A stretch of DNA of 64,000 nt, taken from positions 940,492-1,004,491 of the forward strand of contig VZTI01000412.1 of the NCBI GenBank assembly GCA_013397865.1, read 5' to 3'. Of this stretch, positions 13,601 to 25,390 are shown piece after piece. Source of the DNA: Struthidea cinerea (Eukaryota; Chordata; Aves; Passeriformes; Corcoracidae). The notes under the pieces were generated by a model. That model saw only the letters and a list, made by a program, of their open reading frames with translations. It ran no database searches and was not told where the DNA came from. The translations under genes and the position numbers were made by a program. Every line of letters begins with the position of its first letter. Position 1 is the stretch's first letter.

Positions 13601-16559
13601 ACAAGCCACCCACGCACCCCCTGCCCCCTCCCCCAGCTATTTTGTAAAGCTCCATTTAATATATTTTTTTAGAGCTGTGTAGCTCAGCATAGTGGTTTCA
13701 AGGACTTCTCCAGGGAAGCAGCCAGCCAGGTTCTGTGGCACTGGTCCTGGGTGGCAGGCAGCACAGACATGCTCCAGGGTGGGAAACATTGAACTTCATC
13801 CTCAACAAGTATCAAAAGGCGACTTCATTAAAGCCAAAGATTTTTTGCAGTGAGGTAACAGCTTATAGTGTATTGCAAAGAGATATGAGAAAGGGCAGAT
13901 TTTTCTTATCTTTTGTTATTGGAATTGACCCTCAGGGTCCTTAGGCCTTGGTGAGAGCTTAAGCAAGCTTAGATCAAGGAAGGATTTTGAAATTGAATTT
14001 ATTCAGATTAGCAAAACCTTCCATGAGAGGATTTACTCTCAACAAGCTGTTGCCAACTCGGAGCTTAGAAAGCCCAGCACATTTTACTGATTTACAATCA
14101 ACTTCTTTTTTTTTTTAAACCCAAGCCTGGCCTCATTAAAATGTTTGCCATCAACATTCACACAGTATCAAAGATTCCCTGCCAAATGTTTATTTATAGG
14201 TACTTTCCTTGCTTGTTCAGATAATTTTCATTCAGATGACGTTTCAGGGTTTTAGGAAAAAGGTATTGCAAATAATGATGTAGGGGAAAGTGTGAGAGGA
14301 GGAATGCAGTAATGAAAAAGCGCTCTATTAAAATGAAAGCTGCTTCTCAGTCACTACTTCGTTTCACAATAAAAACATATCTAGACTGCAGATAAAAAAT
14401 TTCACTCTTGCATTTCACGTATTGATTTCGATGTTTTTAGCTCTAAATAAGTGAATTACACGTTCCCATTTCTGTCCTGCAGCCCTGTGACGCACACAGA
14501 GCTCTCAGTCCCAGTTTTATTTCAGCAGGGAACAGCCTTACGAGCTCCAAGAGAAATCCAAGCCGTGTTCAAATCACTCAGCATTTCGCCATCCACTTCA
14601 TGGGGTCAGGATTTTAACTCACAGCTCCCAAACCAAATTTGCATGGTTGGAATTCATTATATGCTGCACTGGGAGCTCTCTCCCTGCCTTCAGGCAGAGG
14701 AAGAAGGCGCAGCAGGGAGTGACTTGCTCAGAGACGGCTTTTCCAGCTCAGGTGCCACGCCGCCACCGTGTTCTGGAGAAAGGCCCTTTTTGGCAGAGAA
14801 GAGGTTTGTGTCTGTGCCTGAGGAGTCCGTGGTGTGTCAGAGACCTGCACCAGGGCTGTGGATCCCACAGGTGCTTTGTACAAATTCCTACCTTGCCCAG
14901 CGTGGTGGGAACGTGAAGGACTCCACGACAGCTGCCACCAGGAGGAAGGTGTGTGGTGGAAACCTCCCCATCTCTGGGGAGGGGTTGAGAATAGAAATGC
15001 AGGAACTCACCTGTTGGGTTTAGCACTATTTTAGTGCCTCAGACAATAACTGAACTGCAACAGCCTGCCTCGGCCAATTTCTGTCCAACACAGCCTAAAT
15101 AATACTTTTTTTTCTTAATTAAAGGGTAACAGCCAGAGCAATACTAAACTGTTGCAGCTCCTCAATCCTGTGACTTCTTTCTTGGTTGAACCCTAGAAAT
15201 GTATTTTGCATTTCAATTCCAGTTGTGAAAATCTATCAGGGAAAAACTAAAACTGTATTAATACTCAGATTGTGTATGAATATAAGGTGAAATGGTGCGA
15301 GGAGCCAAACACGGCAGCACTTGCTAACAGTTCTTACACTGAGTCAGTGCAGGAACTATTTTACACAGTTTTAATTTCCTCAGCACATTCAAATTTCTTT
15401 GCATGTATCAGTGCTTATTTTATTTCTCCAGCTAAACCTGTTTTCCTCAACTCAGAGCATTATGGTTTTTTAGATTAGAAAGGAAAAACAAGCTCTAAGT
15501 ATGTACCTTTTTTAGTTGGAATATTTTGCATAGTATTTATCCCAAATAATATCTGCTTCGAGAAACAAGCAAGCATAATTTTATAAAGCCTCCTCAGAAA
15601 AATCTTCCAATTTCTATTCATAAAATGTTTTCATGCCTTTAAAGTGTTTTGGTTTCTCTTTTTACCCTAAAAAATGTGAGAAAAATATATTTAACAAGGA
15701 ACATTTCTATATAAACAAAGCTCAAAACTTGCAGAAAATTTTGTAACTACTTGACTTTATTTAATAATCCATTGTTTTCGTGTATTTCTGATTCTGATTG
15801 AATTTTGTTCCCTTGAAATGAAAGAATTAACTATTAAGTTTTATCAAATAAAGACACAGAAAACATTTTTTTTCTAAAAGGGAAGCTGTTAAGAGAAACT
15901 ACTACAAAGGACCAAGAAGTCAAATCTTACAAAAGCTCCCTTAAAGCTGGACTGGTAAAGGCACCTATGAACTAGAACACTTAAAAATATTTCAGCCTTT
16001 GCACCTCTGGTGTCTGTAACAGTCCTGTTGCCAAAGAACTTTCTTCTTTTGGTTGAAAAGCAAGTAAATGTTCAGTAAAAAATGCATATAAATTTTCTTT
16101 GCCTTACTGAATTAACAGTAATTTTTAAAATTAACAAGATTTAATTTTTCCTGCAGACAAATGCAATTTTCTTTTTAAGAGTATATATATATTTTGCACT
16201 AACAGCAATTTCTGAAAAATCATCTTCCCTGTTGCATGGTGTGTGCTGAGAATCTGCTTAAGGTACATGGGATTCCCCTTTGCCCTCTGCGAAACTGTGC
16301 ACATGCACATGTTATGGGAGCCAGGTTTGGTAGCTCTTGCAAGGTCTAATTTTGTATACTTGCCCAACCCTAAGCCCATTGTGCGTGGCATTAGGCCCGT
16401 TTCTTGTCAGAAAGATTACTGTTGTATATATACTATCTTAAATGGTCTTTTTGTGACCTTGCTCTGTGCCCCGAAACAAATGAAGCAGATTTTTGGTGGA
16501 GGTTTTTAGTTGTTTTTTTTTCCTCCTGATGTGCGTACTGGGAGTGGGGGGGAGGAGGA
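7642..16559. other. Gene-free upstream intergenic DNA, part 2
   Basis: No recognised gene or transposon. The longest frame, 14451-15023 (+, 190 codons), lies in a locally GC-richer patch and has no recognisable domain. The 19-base tandem duplication at 10971-11008 is the only clear local repeat. Confidence 0.65.
10971..11008. repeat. 19-base tandem duplication
   Basis: ATTAGAAAACAAAACTGGC is followed directly by ATTAGAAAACAAAATTGGT, which differs at two positions. Confidence 0.9.
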
Positions 16560-17480
16560 AAAAAAAAATCATCATTACACATGCGGTGCACCAAGGCACA
16601 CAGACTTCCTTGTGACCGTATTTAAAGAAGCGGGCACAAAGAAATAGTCATTGCAGCTACAATGGGGGAGATCTAGTATGCATTTCCAAGGAATCACATT
16701 TTGGGGAGAATTACAGAATAATTACACATATGCTTAGATCATGAGCATTCAATGAAGCGGACAATATTTTGAGGATTTAAGATGTTGGTGTTGTGGTCGT
16801 CTCTAAGAAACCAGGATAATTCAGACATTCAAATGCAAAAATGCACCATTTGGAGAGTGTAATGCGGTCTGTTCTGGTCAGTGTTACAAATTCGGAAAGG
16901 ATTCCCCGGCTGCAGACATTAGCCACTTAATACTTAAATCTGTTTCCAAATGTAAAGCATACAACAAAAGTCTTTTGCATTAACGAAATGGATCCTAACA
17001 CCAGTGCAGTGACACATTTCATTAACGTGTCACATTACGGATGTAAAATATAATTACAGCAGATACGCCTGTCCTCCAGCTTGGTAAAACCCGTGGATGA
17101 AATATTGTGTAAGTAATTATGCAATAAACCTCCACCTTGGTCCCGTCATTTTCTGGCTGTAGACTGAGCTAATTTCATGCCAACATACTGAATTTCTCAG
17201 ACTTGCAGCTACCCTTGGGGGTGGCTCAGCCACGCCGATTTGATTTCTGCTGGTACAACAAAAATATCGGGTCATGACAATTGTCAATCACTAATTAATT
17301 GTTAGGAAGTGCCAGCAGATGAGTGCAAATATATTTTGGGTTCCCTACAGCATCACAACATAAACCGTTGCCACTTGGGCTGGCTGTGCTTTTAAATACA
17401 GAGAGAGGCTACTACACAGAAGTTTAAAGAACTTCACATTGTTTTCTCTCGTATTTCATAAAAGCAGAGCCACTGAGACT
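16560..17480. promoter_or_regulatory. Candidate noncoding regulatory element with palindromic TALE-type site
   Basis: This AT-rich block has no ORF and many homeodomain-type motifs. It holds a perfect 12-base palindrome TGACAATTGTCA (17275-17286), close to the paired TGIF/MEIS half-site arrangement. A PBX-like TCAATCA and TAATTAATT follow within 15 bases. A second palindrome, GTGGCT-C-AGCCAC, lies at 17221-17233. An enhancer role is inferred only. Confidence 0.35.
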
Positions 17481-17705
17481 CTGAGTACAGCAGAGAACCA
17501 GCATCCAACTCTATTTCTTTTGATTTTCTACTTTCTTCAAGTATATTTCAATGCTCTTTAAAACACAGGGCAGGTTTTGCTTCTCTGCATCTGGTCTCAT
17601 TATAACTGAGAGCAAAAGAACAGCATAATCAGTATGCAAACGAGTATTATAGCATCACTCGTGTGACCCAGGGCGTTCTACAGTCATCAGAGGAAGAATA
17701 AATGC

Positions 17706-17746
17706 ATTATTGTTATTGTTATTGTTATTGTTGCTGTTGTTGTTAT
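17706..17746. repeat. (TTATTG)n / (TTG)n short array
   Basis: Several ATTGTT units pass into GCTGTTGTTGTT. It is an ordinary short microsatellite. Confidence 0.9.
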
Positions 17747-17749
17747 ATT

Positions 17750-20081
17750 TAAAATACGCTACAGCCTTTACAAATCAGTGAAACGATGGCTGTAGCTTGA
17801 AATCCTCTCCTCGGATGAGCGCGCTGCAGAATTTATGGGGCTGCTGGTGTGGCGAGAAGTCTGAGAGACTAGAAGTGATTGCTGATTCTGCAAACACTTA
17901 CTTCTGGGAAGTCTTGGTATGGTGCTAGCTTATGGCAAGAGCAGCCTTCAGGCTGGGGCGCAGGAGGGCTGGAAATCCAAGGGGTGGTTTTCCAGAGGGG
18001 AGCACCCCATCCTGGCGTTACCGTCACAGAGGCAGCACAAAGTCGGGCTCAGCGCTTGAAGGCTGAGCCACCACAAAATGCAGCCTAAGCAGAATAGTTC
18101 CACCCCTTCAGAGCCTCTGTCCAGGCAACACAATGAATATGAGACAATTCCTCTAGTTCTTCTCCCAAATCACACCACCAACATAAAATAATGAGTTTTT
18201 TTCCAAGAAATTAGGACAGATTTCCCTTCATTTATAATGTGGTTCAATTAGCCTCTCTGATTCCCTTTGACTGTGGGCTTCAGCACTTCTCTTGGTGCAT
18301 TAGCATTGAGGTTTGCAATTTTTGCTTCAAATTGATCTAATTAAATTCATGAAAGCAAATTAAATCAAACTTACTAAATGTACTAAACAAAAATAATCCC
18401 CAGAACTTTCTTACAAGTCACAAGATTTTAGAACCTGAAGAACCTGCTAAAAATCTCCTATTTGGATCATTCTAGGCTTGAGGGGTTTTAATACTTTTCA
18501 GTGGACTTTTTATATCTTTGCGTTTCTTGGGAGAAGAAAAGAAATTAATAGACCTCACAAAAGTCCTAAAAAAACAACAAAGAACAAAACACACAAACAA
18601 AAAAACAAAAAGGAGAACTCAACACAACTTTATGTTTCTCAGACACTGCTGATGTAACTCTGCCTATCAGGAGATAAAGTCGCTTGGCAGCAGTGAACCA
18701 TCTTCTCTGAGACTTTGAAGTTTTTATGAAGCGCAGGCTTCATAAAAACTTCATGTACTACTATGTGTACATGAAGCACACAAAAAGAAAGGAAAAGGTG
18801 GCAAAGCTGATAATCAACAACAGGTCTCTACTGTGTGCAAGAGTGTGGAATTGGCAACTTGTAAAGTTTATTTAAAATCCTCTTCTTGTTTTAAACTGCT
18901 GAAATAAGTAAGCAATAATTATAACCAGGAATAATAAAAAAATAGTAACAATAATAATTTTAAAAATCAGCGCACTGTGGACCATCAGGTTCATGTGAGC
19001 TGTGAAATTCAAGTGAAGGTCACAAAATACAAGTGCGTGAATAATATACGTAAAGGTAAGCAATTCACTTGATGCTTTAGCTGCAAAAGTTGCAAATGCC
19101 CTTGGAAAAATAAACTATTATCTTTCTATAATAGAACATACAGAAGAACATGGTCTAGTATACATCCAGTCCTTCCCACAAAAGGATGAAATAAACAGAA
19201 AGCAATATAGTAAATAAAATAGGAAATAGTGAATAAGAAAAAGTGAACTTCATCATTAAAAGAAGATGATAAACATATAGTTACATCTGTAGCATTCCAT
19301 TACATAAGGATATAAATCAGGCAGAATTCACTTGACATAAATATTTGGATTGAAAAAGCTTCTGCTTTGAACATGGGAAGTGGAACAGACATTTTCACTA
19401 GTAAAGAGCAACTTGCCTGTGCTGCGATTCCCCACTGATCAAATTGTGCCAAAGATTCGACTGACACACCATCCTGATGGATGGACTCATTTTCCCTGGA
19501 AAATTTTCATTTTTCTCTCTAAAATGTAAGACCCGTGGACTTTTCTTAATGTATATGGTTTTAGTTTGGTTCTGTTTTGCTGGCAGCACCCCTTCACGTG
19601 CATGTTGAATTAGAATATGACCGTGTTGCTTAAGTCTCTTTGTGTTCCCACTTGTACAAGTAGCTTAAAGTACTTATTAACCGTAAGTCACAGAAGAATT
19701 ATGAGCTAATTGCTTTAAAAAGAATATTTTTATATCCTTGGAGTTGTGTCACACTTTCATCCACCGGAGTCGAATTGCTTACTTTTTATGCACTGTACTA
19801 CGTTACGGTGACTTTCAAGCAGCACTGTGCATCCTTCCATAGATGTTACCAGAGCTGAGAAAGATCTGTAAAAACCTTAATTACTGGGACCCTAAATACT
19901 TTGGGGAGACATAAGGCAGGTTTTTGAACCTATGTCTTATCAATTCAAGCTGCCCTGTTTTAGCAATGACTGAACAAACTTCACAACTCAGCCATTATCA
20001 TTCCAGCTCAAAATCCAGCATGGGGTGAATCCCTGCCCTGCTGCTCTCACAATTAGTGGAAGGATGAGCAAGAGAAAGGTG
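17750..20081. other. Gene-free upstream intergenic DNA, part 3
   Basis: Nothing gene-like was recognised. The double hairpin at 18716-18776 lies here. The 3' end carries the first unit of the 21-base duplication next to the solo LTR. Confidence 0.65.
18716..18776. repeat. Two overlapping perfect hairpins
   Basis: The first has 16-base arms, 18716-18731 and 18738-18753, with a 6-base loop (CGCAGG). The second has 10-base arms CTTCATGTAC (18749-18758) and GTACATGAAG (18767-18776) with an 8-base loop. The two share 18749-18753 and cannot form at once. There is no mismatch in any arm. Confidence 0.9.
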
Positions 20082-20087
20082 ATGGGG

Positions 20088-20474
20088 TGTTGGAGTGCAC
20101 TAGGGGGTGGTAGAGAGACAGGCCCTGAGGATCAGAGAGGGCCTCTGTCCTGGGCCCGGAGGTGACCCTGGGAGTGCATCCAGGTCACCGGGAACGGACT
20201 GAGAGAGGATTGTGTGTTTATGGACAGACTGGGCCTATGAGAAGTGTTAATTGGAGTTTGTGGCCTTATAGGGCATTGTTTGCCTATTACCATACTAGGT
20301 AAAATCTGTGCAATACCCCAGGTGATTGGGGGACACTGTGGTGAACATCTTTCCTGTTTGTATGATGTTATATCCTGTTGGGTGCTGGTATTTAGGGAAT
20401 TCTGACTGCGCAATAAACGGCTTTGCTGCGCTCCATCTGATGAGCAAAGTCCTTGCCCGTGTGTCATTACTGCA
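20088..20474 (+). mobile_element. Solo LTR of an endogenous retrovirus, with 6-bp target-site duplication
   Basis: A 387-base segment begins TGTTGG and ends ACTGCA. It is flanked on both sides by ATGGGG (20082-20087 and 20475-20480). An AATAAA signal at 20412-20417 lies about 57 bases before the 3' end, as expected for an R-U5 region. No internal retroviral genes adjoin it, so it is a solo LTR left by recombination. A 6-bp duplication is typical of ERVK-like (class II) elements. The boundaries are read directly; the family is inferred. Confidence 0.75.
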
Positions 20475-22150
20475 ATGGGGAGCAAGGGAAAGGTGGAGGG
20501 TCAGCCTCCATTGCAACCATACAGTGCCTGGAGCTCTTTATGCCAGCACATTCCATTCCCAAAGGCCAAAACCATACCCAAGCAGCCAGTATTCCTTTAA
20601 TCATACCAAATGCAGTAGATAACACACAGTCACGGCTTTATAGAAAACATTTACAAAGTACTCCTAGAAATGTTCCCACCTGTTGATCCTAGATATTTTC
20701 CTGTGCCCCCACTACATCCAATAAGAAGCAATTCCAAGCAATGCACAAGACAGAGGTAAATCTGGTCATATCAGCATCAGTGGAAGTAGCAGTCACTTAT
20801 TCTGAACGGATAGTATTAAATCCTGCCTGTGGTAACTGCAGACTTTGAAGCAAAAGCTCCCCAAGTAGTGGAGATCTGTACAATTATCTGTAAAACCTCA
20901 CTCTTCCTACTGTCCCTAACAATATTTTGGTGACATTTTCCTTAGTACAGCACAAGAGTAGCTGTCTGAGCAGTTTATGTTTTCCATTAGCATTTTTTTG
21001 CACTGTGCTGAAAGATTATGGAAAGGGAAGAAACAGACATCAATCAAGGCTACCCTGTCAGGGAAGAGGAATGAATACGGGAGTCTGATTTAATTTCATT
21101 TTCACAGAGAGTAAAACTGCTATGCAGTATTGTAGGTCAAGTCTTCCCACAGGAGATATTTGTTAGGTCCTGCAATGCTTTCACTTACTCCAGCTTTATG
21201 TTTTAGGAACTGCTGACCGGAGTGAAGTTGCTCCTGATGCACCCCAGCACAGCAGCTTAGGCAGCCAAATCCAACCCTTCCAGTCTCAACTGGAACTGCT
21301 CCATGGGAAGAAACACACAGCTATCTACCAGCAAATAGAGCAGTGGTCTCTGTCTCACACTTGCTGGGTCTATGTTGTTGATCCATTTCTTCCTCTTACT
21401 CAGGCCATCCTTTTGATTAAGAGCTAAAAGGATTTCCCTGTTCAATCGTGAACTGATTAATTAAATAAAACTTCTGCTAGAAATGCCCAACATCCTCATA
21501 GTTAGCGAACAAGAAGTGTAACACATTCTAAAAAGGATTTATTGAAGTCTTAATTCGTCTTGGCCGTTCTTTGACACAAAAGTGTCTGGTGGCTTGGGAA
21601 AGCATATTTCATGTATCACATCCCCACTGGCAAACAAGACTCTGTAGGCTCTACTGTGGCTTCCACATTCTCAATAAAAATAGACAGGGAAGCTCTCCCA
21701 GCCTGGCTCCATTTACTCTGTGTGTCAGCCAGTCAGGATATATATTTCACCAAGTACAAAAGCAATGTCATGTACTCCCTTCACAGAGTCACAGGGAAGT
21801 GCAAGGGCAGCTCTGACAGGATCAGCATCACCTCTGTGTCAGAGATCAGCAAGGAAGAAAACATGTAACTTGGGTTACAAGACGTCTGAAGTTTTCTAAG
21901 GTCACTCAGAAACATCCTCTTAATTATTATGGGTTCAGGTAATGGCCAGATCTGCCTGGCACATGAAATCAATGTTGTAAAGCAAAGAATGTCATATCCA
22001 TCCAAACCCACCTGCCTTTTTTTTAGGATGCTGTTTGCAGATGGTCCCTGTAATGTACTGGAAAAATCTGTAACAAATAGAAATATTTGGAGTTACATCT
22101 CTGCCTAGCACTAACCAACACAGCCCACATTTATTCAAATTGCCTGAAGG

Positions 22151-22235
22151 TAGAATCATGGAATGGTTTGGGTTGGAAGAGACATTTAAAGATCCTCTAG
22201 TCCAACCTCCAAGACAAGCAAGATCTAGCCTTGCA
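22151..22235 (-). mobile_element. Short CR1 LINE 3' fragment (minus orientation)
   Basis: AATCATGGAATGGTTTGGGT followed by TGGAAGAGACATTTAAAGAT and CTAGTCCAACCTCC is the reverse complement of the CR1 terminus. About 80 bases remain. Confidence 0.88.
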
Positions 22236-25072
22236 AATGTTTATGTGCCTTCCGAATACCCAAAGCCTTAAACGTTGCATTTACGTTTAATCCCAATACT
22301 CAGAAATCTAAGAAACCACCACTCAGATGCAAACTAGCAAACAGTTAAAGTAGAAAAAGCCTGTATGACTTCCAGTTTGTTCTAAACATGTAACTGATGA
22401 CCAACCCAAAACATACAACACAAATTTCTCCACACCACCATCTTGCTGTGGAACAAAGGATGCTGCGGCGCTCCGCAATTTGGCTGGCTTTTCACGCTCT
22501 CCCTATTCTTCTAGGGAAATCTTAAGCCATGAAATTTCTTTTTTGTTAACGCAAAGACATGGTAATGTCAAGCATTCATGACCATAAGCATGGAAAATTG
22601 ATGAAATTACAGTGTGTTCAGGAAAATAATGCGGTGATGACAGGAAGAATCTCTGCTTGTATCTGCGTCCTGGTGGCAGCTTTTTGAACAGGTGAACATT
22701 TTTTTCCTCCCTCTGTGCAAAACATCTCTTTGCATGAATACATCAAATAGATGCCCAGGGAGAAAGGTCAAAGGGAAATAGTCACACAAATAATTAAGAT
22801 ATGAAGAGACAATGTATTAGGTTCATTAATGGTTTCCACTGTCTTCCTCAGTTGAGGTACACCTTTCAACTTGACACAAGAGAGTGTCTGCAAGGCTCTA
22901 TAAAAATGGAAAACAATGGAGCTGGCTTCTTGCTGCCACAAAACCAGGAAAAGCAGAGTGTGGATAACAGGGTAGCCCTCTCCCAGAGCTCCCCACAATG
23001 TGGCAAGAGCCATCTGCAATCTTCACAACCCACGTTCCCCATCCTCTGGGCACTCCTGGTTTGGTCCTGGAGCTAGAGTGGGATCTTCACACGCCTTGCC
23101 CCCACACGGTGGCCAGGTGAATAAATAAATGAATGAATACAAAAGGCCCAGCAGTCATATATGGGGCACCTTGGGCCATTCTTAAAAGCATCAAGAATTA
23201 GTTGGATCATCAATTGCATTAAGAATTACGTCAGTAACATTAAAGGCTAAAATTAAAACCAGAAGACTAGGAAAAGAAAGGAGTTAAATGACACAAGAAG
23301 GCAAACTGGAAAGAATGAGAACAGGTGAACACCCTACTGCAAGAGCCTGCCAGGACCCCCTCAGACTGGGGGAGCACTTGGCTGAGTCACCGGTCCAGCT
23401 CTCCTATCAATGGGAGCTCTTCCCCACAAAGAGTGTTCCCCTAATTTGCGTGTCAGTGTGCTCTGCCTGGGGGCAGAGACTTCTCTGCTAAAGAGCAAAG
23501 CACACAAGCCCTGTTCCCTTCTGACCAGCACCTAGCATTCATCACAGACCAGCAATCTGGATAACTTGGTCATGAATAGGAGTACTTCCCCCCCAAGGAT
23601 GGGATTGCTTTGCTGGAAGGATATCCATCACTGTAACTTCAGACACTTACATAGACAGGGTCTCCTTCTTTAAGGGTACCTCAGAAAAATCTGTTCTCTC
23701 CTGTTTTCTTTCCTAAATTATTCTTTCCACTAAGGGCACACCCTGATTTTAAAGGAATGGTTGCAAAGAATCACAACAACCATGCTAAAATTATAAAACC
23801 AATCCAATACTAACACAGTTTCTCCTAACTCGAATTTATCAGGGCAGGAAATCCTTCCAGCTATTTCTTTGAAATCCTAGTAATAATTTGTAGTTTCTTA
23901 CAATTTTTCAGGCTTACATGAATTTCTAGATTTCAGATTTTCTACAAAGGTGTCTTTTGCTCAGGCAGACAGAACACACTCATCTCTGTGTGTCTTACCT
24001 GTGCAGTAGGTGCACAAGTATTCAGGGAAGGAGTCACACAGTAGCAGACTCTCTCCCATGGCCTGGATAGCTCAGCTGCAGCTGCTGAAAACACAATCCA
24101 AGGCAAACCTGCCACCATTTGCCTCCTCTTTGGGGTTCAAACACGAGACTTTATGTCACTGAAGCTCAAGCCCATATTCATTAAGGGGATAAATAAATGC
24201 TTATCTGAATTTCCCTGATGTTCAGTTGCGGCAGGCTGAAGTTTGCTTCTCGTTCAATCTCTGGGCAGGGACCTTGCAACAAAAGCTGCAGTTCCCTGGC
24301 CCAGTTTTCATTTGCTCTCCAGAAGCAGCCACCTGAGTCTGATGCATCCCAAGGTTTCCTCGCTGGGGATATTTTCCTGACTTCTTAGCCAAGCCAACAT
24401 AGGGCTGATTTTCAGGCAGTTGCCATCATACTACTACTCTTTTAAATTCAGAAAACCTTCTTGGTCTCTTTTTAGTTGAAGTCACCTCTTGATGGTTTTC
24501 TGCGCAGGTCTGAGGACCAGAGTTGTTTTCTTAAAGTCTGAAATTCATGTATATTCAGAAGGCTCCAGAAGCAGATGTGCCTCACATCTGAAGGTCTGCC
24601 ATAAACTGGAGAGAAGCGGCACCAGCACTCCAGATCCCAAATCTTACACAACCTCTGCACTTGGACAAAGTAAGAGTGAAACTTGTGCCTAGTAACACAG
24701 TGGTGTGTTACCTCCCCTAGGCTTTAAGTAGCTCCCCGAAGCACGAGGCAAATGCCAAACAGAGGCCGTGTCCTACCCCCTAGCATGCAGCTTGAGCTAA
24801 AGGCAAGGCAAGCTGCACAAATGCGGCAGGAATTGCGAGTTACGTTTTGTATCACCCATTTCTTCCTTAGCATCACTCCCTGTTGTGCTCATGCTCATGT
24901 TGCCCTCTCGTGGCTGCTCTGTCGAAGCAGCAGGCCCTACCTCAGCCCACTTAGGACTGAGCTGGGTTTACAGATGTATTTTTGGAAGTTTAAGACCAGC
25001 TTTTTAACCCTAAGAGTGATCCATTATAGCAAGAAATTTTTATTCTGTTAATTCTACCAACACCCTCGCGTA

Positions 25073-25390
25073 TTTCATCGAACCGCAGAAGGTTCTGTGG
25101 GGTTGGAAGGGACCTTAAAGATCACGTAGCTCCACCTCCCCTGCACTGGGCAGGGACACCTTCCACCAAACCAGGTTGCCCAGAGTTCCATCCAGCCTGA
25201 CTTTGGACACTTCCAGGGATGGGTCATTCACAGCTCCTCTGGGCAACCTGTGCCAGGGCCTCACCGCCCTCACAGGGAAGAATTTATTCTGAATATCTAA
25301 TCTAAATCTCCCCTCTTTCAGCTTTGAGCCATTTCCCCCTATCCTGTCGCTCTGTGTCCTTGTCCAAAGCCCCTCTCCGTCTCCCCATCC
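25073..25390 (-). mobile_element. CR1 LINE 3' fragment (minus orientation)
   Basis: The + strand carries the reverse complement of the avian CR1 3' end: GGTTGGAAGGGACCTTAAAG, then GGGCAGGGACACCTTCCACC, CTGGGCAACCTGTGCCAGG and TATCTAATCTAAATCTCCCC. The element is truncated at its 5' side, as most CR1 copies are. Divergence from the consensus is modest to the eye. Confidence 0.92.
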
